A stretch of DNA of 64,000 nucleotides, taken from assembly GCA_910579125.1 (NCBI GenBank), contig CAJTTH010000006.1:1-64000 (forward strand). The letters run 5' to 3'. The position numbers were made by a program, and so were the translations under genes. Below, piece after piece: positions 59,132 through 64,000 of this stretch. The stretch is from an uncultured Oscillospiraceae bacterium (GTDB lineage: Bacteria; Bacillota; Clostridia; Oscillospirales; Ruminococcaceae). Each line of letters starts with the position of its first letter. Within the stretch, counting starts at the first letter, position 1. A model generated the notes under the pieces. The model saw only the letters and a list, made by a program, of their open reading frames with translations, had not been told where the DNA came from and did not search any database.

Positions 59132-59167
59132 ATGTCCGATAAAATTTGCTCAACAGTCAAATTTTAA
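59132..59167 (+). CDS. Possible 11-aa peptide (module 5)
   Basis: MSDKICSTVKF preceded by GAAAGGAATGAGTCCG. Confidence 0.35.
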   Translation: MSDKICSTVKF

Positions 59168-59168
59168 T

Positions 59169-59189
59169 AAGGAGTACGGTCCGATGTAA
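59169..59189 (+). repeat. Module 6, start codon directly followed by stop
   Basis: AAGGAGTACGGTCCG then ATG TAA: a minimal start-stop frame. Confidence 0.5.
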
Positions 59190-59213
59190 TATCAAATTTA
59201 ACAATTGAATATT

Positions 59214-59248
59214 CCGAGCCCCTGTGAGAAACGGGGGCTCGTTTGTTT
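59214..59248 (+). terminator. Terminator of the mini-cistron transcript
   Basis: CGAGCCCC pairs with GGGGCTCG, then TTTGTTT. Confidence 0.88.
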
Positions 59249-59297
59249 ACGCCACGATAACGGATAAGCGAAGAGCCGCTAAGCCCTCCGCTCTTTT

Positions 59298-60137
59298 TTA
59301 TCCGTTGAAGAAAATTACCGTGCCCGCGTTTCGGGTCTCGTTGATCGCGTTCTGCATACGGTCGAACAATTCGGCGAAACGCATACTGTGAATGCTCGCG
59401 GAGAGCCTTATCGCCCCTACGCGCATTGTAAGCGGAATACCTCTGCCGTTAATATCGACGGGCTGCCCGTTCAGGTCGATCACCTTTCGGGCGGTCTGCT
59501 CGGCGGCGGTCTTGTCGTCCGTTCCCGTTACCACGGCGAACTCGTCGCCGCCTATACGAAACGCCGCCATTGTGTCGCCCGCCGCCGCGTCTACGCGGTG
59601 GAATGCCTCGCGAATGACCACGTCGCCCGCGTCTCTGCCGATGTTTTTATTGACCTCCGCGAAATGCACGATGTCAAAGCAAAGCACCCAATTGTCGCGC
59701 TCCGTCGGTCTGAGCTCATTGTAAAGCTCGGTAATATCTACCCGTCTGCCCATATAAATTCCTCCTTTAAACGTGCTTTCGTCGGGGATTATCCGCGGAA
59801 ATATCCCCGTAGAATGCCATTCCGTTCTGAATTTTGATGGAGAAACGCCCCACAGCTTGCGAAAAGCTCTTGTGAAAACCTCGGGGGAATTGTAGCAGTA
59901 TTTCATTGCGATCTCGGTCAGCGTCATATCGGTATGCGCGATATCCTCCGCGCTTCTCGTAAGCCGACGTTTGGCGATGTATTCCTTGAGGCTCGTATGC
60001 GTGCAGTAACGCCACACCTTTTGCAGCGCCGACAGCGAACAAAAGCACGCCGCAGCCACGTTCTCCTGCGTTATGCCGCTGCACAGATTGTCCTCGATGT
60101 AGTTCACCGCGTCCGCGAAAATACAGAAATTCTTCAT
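59298..60137 (-). CDS. AraC-type HTH fused to GGDEF domain
   Basis: 279-aa protein. Residues 1-105 form an AraC/XylS DNA-binding domain of two helix-turn-helix units (LKEYIAKRRLTRSAEDI, then TEIAMKYCYNSPEVFTRAFRK, WGVSPSKFR). Residues about 140-279 form a GGDEF domain with intact IGGDEFAVV and an N-terminal FDIVHFAEVN. It could make c-di-GMP or sense it while binding DNA. Its gene is convergent with the mini-cistron unit and upstream of rnpB on the same strand. No transmembrane segment. Confidence 0.88.
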   Translation of the reverse strand: MKNFCIFADAVNYIEDNLCSGITQENVAAACFCSLSALQKVWRYCTHTSLKEYIAKRRLTRSAEDIAHTDMTLTEIAMKYCYNSPEVFTRAFRKLWGVSPSKFRTEWHSTGIFPRIIPDESTFKGGIYMGRRVDITELYNELRPTERDNWVLCFDIVHFAEVNKNIGRDAGDVVIREAFHRVDAAAGDTMAAFRIGGDEFAVVTGTDDKTAAEQTARKVIDLNGQPVDINGRGIPLTMRVGAIRLSASIHSMRFAELFDRMQNAINETRNAGTVIFFNG

Positions 60138-60230
60138 TGCTCCACCTCCGTTACAGACAGCGCTTATCTGTGATTATATTGTAGCATACTTTTTCTTTGT
60201 TGTCTTGATTTTTTGAGCATATTTTCGCAC

Positions 60231-60256
60231 AAAAAGCTCCCCGTTTTTCGGGGAGT
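60231..60256 (-). terminator. rnpB: Terminator of rnpB
   Basis: CTCCCCG/CGGGGAG stem, then CTTTTTG on the minus strand. Confidence 0.85.
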
Positions 60257-60269
60257 TTTCGTTTTAATG

Positions 60270-60628
60270 AAGTGACTTTATCGATAAGCCGAGTTCTGTC
60301 GTGTATGATCATCTATCTAGCCCCGCCGTCACCGACGGGATCAAGCCACCTTTCAACGGGGCGCGCCGAGCAGACGCGTTACTCCCCGCACCAATCGGTG
60401 TTGCATCGGATAGGGTTTACATGGCAGTACGCTCTCGCGCACTCCGGTGAGCTCTTACCTCGCCTTTCCATCCTTACCGTTTTCCCTTTTCAAGGGTTGC
60501 GGCGGTATATCTCTGTTGCACTTGCCCTAAGGTCGCCCTCGGCTGACGTTATCAGCTACCCCGCTCTGTGATGCTCGGACTTTCCTCATTGCGCTCTCAC
60601 GCACCGCGATCATATAATAAAGTCACTG
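60270..60628 (-). ncRNA. rnpB: RNase P RNA (class A)
   Basis: Universal core is present on the minus strand: GAGGAAAGTCCGAGC near the 5' end, a GGGTAAACCC-like region, AGAGAT and ACAGAACTCGGCTTATCG at the 3' end. P1 arms AGTGACTTTAT and ATAAAGTCACT close the molecule (60617-60627 with 60271-60281). About 359 nt. Confidence 0.95.
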
Positions 60629-60632
60629 TTAG

Positions 60633-60661
60633 ATTATAGCATATTTTTGCGGAATTGTCAA
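60633..60661 (-). promoter_or_regulatory. rnpB: Sigma-A promoter of rnpB
   Basis: TTGACA (60656-60661), 17-bp spacer, TATAAT (60633-60638) on the minus strand. Confidence 0.9.
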
Positions 60662-60728
60662 GAGCGCAAAATTGCAGTTTTTTGCAGTACTTCCCGTGTT
60701 ATTATAAATTCGGAAAGGAGGAATGCTT

Positions 60729-60995
60729 ATGAAGGACTACGGAACCGTTCGTTCAACCGTGCGCCCCGAGGCGGTCAAGGTCGATGAGTACAGCGTCTGG
60801 AAGTGTTCGGATATACGTGAGGTTTCCGAGAATGTCGGCGAGGAAAATGAGTTTGTCGGCTGGGAATATGAAATGGTGCGGTACGATAAAAACGAATTCA
60901 TCAGAATGCAGATATCCGAGAGCGCGGAGCTTTCGGAACAGATAACCAACACGCAGCTTGCCTTGTGCGAGCTTTGCGAAGATATGGAGGTATAA
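60729..60995 (+). CDS. Phage-type protein of unknown function (lysis cassette gene 1)
   Basis: 88-aa acidic protein; YSVWKCSDIREVSENVG and EEMVRYDKNEFI-like text recall small tail-associated proteins placed before XkdX-like and holin genes in siphophages of Firmicutes. AAAGGAGG is 8 bases before ATG 60729; the ATG at 60723 is too close. It starts a tight five-gene run. Confidence 0.68.
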   Translation: MKDYGTVRSTVRPEAVKVDEYSVWKCSDIREVSENVGEENEFVGWEYEMVRYDKNEFIRMQISESAELSEQITNTQLALCELCEDMEV

Positions 60996-60996
60996 T

Positions 60997-61104
60997 ATGG
61001 TAAAGGTTTACGTTAAGCTGATACGCCAAGGGCTGAAAACCCTTGACAGCGTTCCGCCGAAATGGCGCGATAAGGTCGCCCGTGAATTGGAAGCGGGTGA
61101 TTGA
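60997..61104 (+). CDS. CD1375-like small phage protein
   Basis: 35-aa protein MVKVYVKLIRQGLKTLDSVP..., matching in length and pattern the small CD1375/XkdX-like proteins of clostridial phages. It begins 1 base after the stop of the previous gene, with GGAGG inside that gene's end. Function unknown. Confidence 0.72.
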   Translation: MVKVYVKLIRQGLKTLDSVPPKWRDKVARELEAGD

Positions 61105-61106
61105 AT

Positions 61107-61334
61107 ATGGACGTTACGGCAATTATAGTCGCCGTTCTTTCGCTTATGGGAACGCTCGGCGGATCGCTGGGCGGTATCGTTGTAAGCAGCAAGCTGACGG
61201 CATATCGGATACAACAGCTCGAGGAAAAGGTTGCCGAGCACAACAATTTTGCGCGGCGTATGCCCGTTATCGAAGAGCGCATCGAGCAGATGGAAAAGCG
61301 TTTTAACAGAATGGAGGAACACAATGAAAATTGA
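61107..61334 (+). CDS. Small membrane/coiled-coil phage protein
   Basis: 75-aa protein with an N-terminal hydrophobic helix (about 3-25) and a C-terminal coiled coil (KLTAYRIQQLEEKVAEHNNF, IEERIEQMEKRF). Resembles XhlA/BhlA-like accessory lysis proteins placed before holins. Overlaps the holin gene by 11 bases. Confidence 0.7.
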   Translation: MDVTAIIVAVLSLMGTLGGSLGGIVVSSKLTAYRIQQLEEKVAEHNNFARRMPVIEERIEQMEKRFNRMEEHNEN

Positions 61335-61533
61335 CTGGCAGAGAAAATTGTCGAGCCGCAAGCTGTGGGTGAGCGTCGCGGGATTTATCGCGGGAGTTAT
61401 CGTTCTCGCAAACGGCTCGCAGGAGACCGCCGATAAAATTTCTGGAGCGATACTCTCGGGAGCGGCGGTCGTCGGCTACGTCCTCGGAGAGGGCTTGGCG
61501 GACAGCAATCAAAAGGAGGACGAGGACAGATGA
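61324..61533 (+). CDS. Phage-type holin
   Basis: 69-aa protein with a basic N-terminus (KIDWQRKLSSRKLW), two hydrophobic helices (about 17-30 and 40-55) and a charged tail (NQKEDEDR), the shape of small phage holins. Its stop overlaps the endolysin start (ATGA). It would let the endolysin cross the membrane. Confidence 0.75.
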   Translation: MKIDWQRKLSSRKLWVSVAGFIAGVIVLANGSQETADKISGAILSGAAVVGYVLGEGLADSNQKEDEDR

Positions 61534-62252
61534 GTATGACATTCAGCGCAATAGCGGCTTTTTCGGACTGCTTTAAGCAGAACCGCAAAATGCCCAACGG
61601 CTTCCCCGAAGGCATAATCGTTCACTCCACGGGCGCGGATAATCCTACGCTAAAGCGTTACGTCAACGCGCCCGACATTTGCGGAGTAAATCCCAATAAA
61701 AACTATTTCGGCGGCGAAAACTCAAACGACGTAACCCCTCACGGCGTTGTCGGAAAGGATAAGGACGGAGCGGTCAGGGCGGCGCAGATCCTCCCCTACG
61801 ATATATGCTGCTGGGGCTGCGGAACGGGAAAAAACGGTTCGTACAACTACAAGCCCGCGTACATTCAGTTTGAGATCGCCGAGGATTCGCTGAACGACAG
61901 GACGTACTTCGAACAGGCGTTTGAGCTTATGGCAAAGGTGTGCGCGGAGCTTATGGAGCAATTCCCGACCATAAAGCTCGAGAACGTAATCTCCCACAAG
62001 GAGGCGTGCGCGCGCGGCTACGCGAGCAATCACGGCGATCCTGAGAACTGGCTCTCGAAATTCGGCAGGGATATGAACTGGTTCCGTGACAAGGTCAAGG
62101 GCTACATAAATAAGCCCAACGCCGCGCCTGTGCCCGACGATACGCTCTACCGCGTGCAGATAGGCGCGTTCAGAAGCAGACAGAACGCCGAGAATTATCT
62201 CAAGGAAGCAAAGGCAAAGGGCTTTGACGGATTTATCGTCAAGGCAAGTTAA
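61530..62252 (+). CDS. N-acetylmuramoyl-L-alanine amidase with SPOR domain (endolysin)
   Basis: 240-aa peptidoglycan amidase, type 2. IIVHSTGADN (about 29-38, zinc His), HGVVGKDKDG, and SHKEACARGYASNHGDPENW (about 153-172, with the distal His and Cys). The C-terminal 40 residues (RVQIGAFRSRQNAENYLKEA) form a SPOR domain that binds denuded glycan. No signal peptide, fitting holin-dependent release. The four preceding genes overlap or abut it. Confidence 0.9.
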   Translation: MSMTFSAIAAFSDCFKQNRKMPNGFPEGIIVHSTGADNPTLKRYVNAPDICGVNPNKNYFGGENSNDVTPHGVVGKDKDGAVRAAQILPYDICCWGCGTGKNGSYNYKPAYIQFEIAEDSLNDRTYFEQAFELMAKVCAELMEQFPTIKLENVISHKEACARGYASNHGDPENWLSKFGRDMNWFRDKVKGYINKPNAAPVPDDTLYRVQIGAFRSRQNAENYLKEAKAKGFDGFIVKAS

Positions 62253-62259
62253 CACAAAA

Positions 62260-62325
62260 ACAGCCCTTGATCGCGGTCAAGGGCTGTTGAGCATAAAAAA
62301 TCCCCGGGACGAGGGGCGTCCCGGG
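62260..62325. terminator. Tandem terminators between the lysis cassette and glgD
   Basis: Two perfect hairpins: 62260-62287 (11-bp stem) and 62303-62325 (9-bp stem). T runs follow on the minus strand (TTTTTT and TTTT), so they close glgD; the plus-strand cassette may use the first hairpin. Confidence 0.8.
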
Positions 62326-62367
62326 AAAACACAAAAAGGAGGTAAAATGAAAAACATTGAAATTGTC

Positions 62368-63492
62368 TTAAACTACGCCGCCCTTGTTGATGTAAACGGG
62401 GAAGTCGGCGGAACCTGTGATCGTGCGGTTTTTCGTGATAGTAACGTCCTTGTCCGCGATTGCGTTGATGAACGTTGCTTTCTCCTCAATAACCGCGCCC
62501 TGCATTACGATACTGTCCTTGATAACCGCGCCCTTGCCTACCTTAACGCCGCGGAACAGAACGGAGTTCTCGACAATGCCGTCGATAATGCAGCCATCCG
62601 CGATAAGCGAGGACTTGACGGAGCAGTCAATGCCGTACTTCGCGGGAGCGACGTCGCGCACCTTGGTGTAGATCGGCGTATCAAGCGAGAATACCTCTCG
62701 CGATATTTCGCGGTTCTTCATATCCATAGTCGCCTTGTAGTAGGTCTTCATCGAGTCGATTATCTCGAAATACTTGTCGTACTTGTAGCCCATTATCTTG
62801 AAATCGTGCAGCTTATGCTGGAGGATATCCGTTTCAAAGCTGTACAAGCTGCGGCATTCGCTCTCGCGGATAAGACCGTCGAGGAACGCTCTGCGCATCA
62901 CGTAAACGTTCAGCGCGACGTTCATTTCGCCACTGATAGCGGGTCTTGCCAACACGTCGTAAACAACGTTGTTCTCGTTGACGCAGAGAACGGTCTGTGT
63001 GAGCGCTCTCTCAACGGAGTAAACTCCGCTGCCGTAAACGCAGGTGATATCCGCGCCATTCTTCTCGTGGAAGTCAACAATAGGGCGCAAATCCATATTC
63101 GCGATAACGTTGCTGTCTGCCATAACGACGTATTCCGCGTTGCTCTCGCGGATAAACTCCGCCGAGCCCGCAAGCGCCTCAAGTCTGCCGCGGTAAATGC
63201 CCGTACCCTCTCTTCCGTAGGGCGGGAGAATATGCAGACCGCCCGTCTTTCTCGCAAGATCCCACTCCGAGCCCATGCCGAGGTGGTTCATCAGAGAATA
63301 GTAATTCTGTTTGGTGATAATGCCGACCTGTGTAATGCCCGAGTTTACCATACCCGACAGCGGAAAATCCACCAGACGGTATTTGCTTCCGAACGGAACG
63401 CTTGCCATCGCTCTCGCCTTGGTCAATTCGGGAAGGGTTTGTTCATGCATATTAGCAAAAATCAAGCCCAGAACTTTAGCCATACTTGCCAT
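62368..63492 (-). CDS. glgD: Glucose-1-phosphate adenylyltransferase subunit GlgD
   Basis: Non-catalytic or regulatory partner of GlgC in ADP-glucose synthesis for glycogen. 374 aa: nucleotidyltransferase-like N-terminal domain (KARAMASVPFGSKYRLVDFP, about 25-44; GTGIYRGRLEALAGSAEF) and C-terminal left-handed beta-helix (hexapeptides such as GAVIKDSIVMQGAVIEE). The glucose-1-phosphate and ATP residues of GlgC are not all conserved in GlgD as a family. AGGAGG precedes ATG 63492; another in-frame ATG is at 63483. Transcribed after glgC. Confidence 0.93.
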   Translation of the reverse strand: MASMAKVLGLIFANMHEQTLPELTKARAMASVPFGSKYRLVDFPLSGMVNSGITQVGIITKQNYYSLMNHLGMGSEWDLARKTGGLHILPPYGREGTGIYRGRLEALAGSAEFIRESNAEYVVMADSNVIANMDLRPIVDFHEKNGADITCVYGSGVYSVERALTQTVLCVNENNVVYDVLARPAISGEMNVALNVYVMRRAFLDGLIRESECRSLYSFETDILQHKLHDFKIMGYKYDKYFEIIDSMKTYYKATMDMKNREISREVFSLDTPIYTKVRDVAPAKYGIDCSVKSSLIADGCIIDGIVENSVLFRGVKVGKGAVIKDSIVMQGAVIEEKATFINAIADKDVTITKNRTITGSADFPVYINKGGVV

Positions 63493-63511
63493 ATCAAACG
63501 ATCCTCCTATA

Positions 63512-64000
63512 TTATATATCCTTAGAAATCATAGCCTTAGGCGGCGCGACCGCTTTGTCCGAAACGTTTACGCGGTGTCCGATAACCGCAACGCCCCACT
63601 GCGATTTATCCTCGATAAGCTCGGGACGCTCGCCGATATGTGCGCCCTCGCCGATAACGCAGTCCTCTCCGACGATAGCGTACTCGATAACCGCGCCCTT
63701 CTTGATAACGGAATTCGGCATTATAATGGAATCGCGTACGATAGCGCCCTCTTCAACGGTAACGCCTGCGAACAGCACCGAGAAATCGATCATACCGTTG
63801 ATATCGCAGCCCTCCGCGATCATCGAGTTCTCAATTCTCGACTGCGGACCTGCGTAGTGCGGCGGCATAACGGGGTTACGCGAGTAAATTTTCCAGCTGT
63901 CGTCCAGCAGATCGAGCGGAACGTTCGGGTCGAGAACGTCCATATTTGCCTCCCAAAGAGAATCGATAGTGCCGACGTCTTTCCAGTAGCCGTCGAAATG
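63512..64000 (-). CDS. glgC: Glucose-1-phosphate adenylyltransferase GlgC (3' part only)
   Basis: The C-terminal 163 residues are in the window; the 5' part lies beyond base 64000. FDGYWKDVGTIDSLWEAN near the window edge is the conserved end of the catalytic domain, followed by the beta-helix domain (ENSMIAEGCDINGMIDFSVL, hexapeptide repeats). Stops 19 bases before the glgD start; the two form a glgC-glgD operon as in many Clostridia. Confidence 0.93.
   Translation of the reverse strand, partial: HFDGYWKDVGTIDSLWEANMDVLDPNVPLDLLDDSWKIYSRNPVMPPHYAGPQSRIENSMIAEGCDINGMIDFSVLFAGVTVEEGAIVRDSIIMPNSVIKKGAVIEYAIVGEDCVIGEGAHIGERPELIEDKSQWGVAVIGHRVNVSDKAVAPPKAMISKDI

Larger units (their letters stand above)
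58616..59248 (+). ncRNA. Transcription unit with six repeated SD-hairpin-ATG mini-cistrons
   Basis: About 630 nt from a good promoter to a strong terminator, with no gene longer than 20 codons. Five or six copies of a module lie inside: GAAAGGA, 4-8 bases, GTCC, one purine pair and ATG, so that GGA can pair with TCC and mask the ribosome binding site. Start codons are at 58696, 58771, 58833, 59065 (variant), 59132 and 59184. Open frames are 3, 2, 19, 11, 11 and 1 codons. The 5' end folds (GAAGAC/GTCTTC enclosing CCGA-GAGG-TCGG, 58633-58666). It may be a regulatory RNA that titrates ribosomes or an RNA-binding protein, or a cluster of micropeptide genes. Confidence 0.65.

Noticed and set aside
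60729..62252. Complete prophage
   Set aside because: No integrase, repressor, terminase, capsid or tail genes and no att-like direct repeats were seen within the window.

Overview
The window looks like a chromosomal segment of a Gram-positive anaerobe of class Clostridia, most likely an Oscillospiraceae/Ruminococcaceae gut or rumen bacterium. The evidence is indirect: paired glgC/glgD, a pyrophosphate-type phosphofructokinase, a flavodiiron protein plus rubredoxin, the ffs-dnaX-ybaB-(comEC)-recR order, surface proteins ending in NPxTG-TM-KRK, DUF4830 and CD1375-like small proteins, and sigma-A promoters of the TTGACA-17-TATAAT kind. No rRNA operon, CRISPR array, transposase or integrase was seen.

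Layout. 0.1-3 kb: a sensor-GGDEF-EAL protein. 3.1-7.1 kb (minus): an RNA-repair operon made of RtcB ligase, an unknown 143-aa protein, a TROVE/vWA Ro60-like protein, and nine tandem Y-RNA-like structured RNAs between the genes. At least one of these RNAs is a circularly permuted tRNA mimic. This is the most striking feature of the window. 7.3-9.8 kb (minus): a NatAB-type ABC exporter with a palindromic operator on its promoter, and a structured RNA beyond its terminator. 10.2-18.6 kb: a giant BadF-type activase/dehydratase protein, an SPFH protein, PcrA helicase, and DHFR behind an attenuator-like leader. 18.6-22.8 kb: small proteins, three NPxTG-type secreted proteins and a flavodiiron protein. 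23.2-35.3 kb (minus): a sugar ABC importer locus with two permease pairs, a very large solute-binding protein, a DUF5696 protein, a YIP1 protein and an NHL/TPR protein. Its likely ATPase (UgpC/MsmX type) is at 39-40 kb. 35.45-35.9 kb (minus): a large, richly structured, unidentified RNA. 36-45.6 kb: another NVDTG surface protein, tRNA-Arg, MoxR ATPase, uridine phosphorylase, HPF, a PHP phosphatase, rubredoxin and a transglutaminase lipoprotein. 45.7-51.1 kb: SRP RNA, DnaX, YbaB, ComEC and RecR, with a covarying dispersed leader repeat. 51.1-57.6 kb: transaldolase, TrkA/TrkH potassium uptake, Pfp and GltD. 57.7-60.6 kb: an unidentified small RNA, DUF1292, a transcription unit holding six mini-cistrons that each repeat an SD-hairpin-ATG module, an AraC-GGDEF regulator, and RNase P RNA. 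60.7-62.3 kb: an orphan phage-type lysis cassette. 62.4-64 kb: glgD and the 3' part of glgC (glycogen synthesis), cut by the window edge.

How parts fit together. RtcB, the Ro60-like protein and the Y-like RNAs form a plausible tRNA/RNA damage-response and quality-control unit. The ABC importer, UgpC, Pfp, FSA-type transaldolase and GlgC/GlgD point to carbohydrate uptake and storage. Flavodiiron protein and rubredoxin form an oxygen/NO detoxification pair. Product names rest on recognisable motifs read by eye. No database search was run, and RNA structures were paired by hand.
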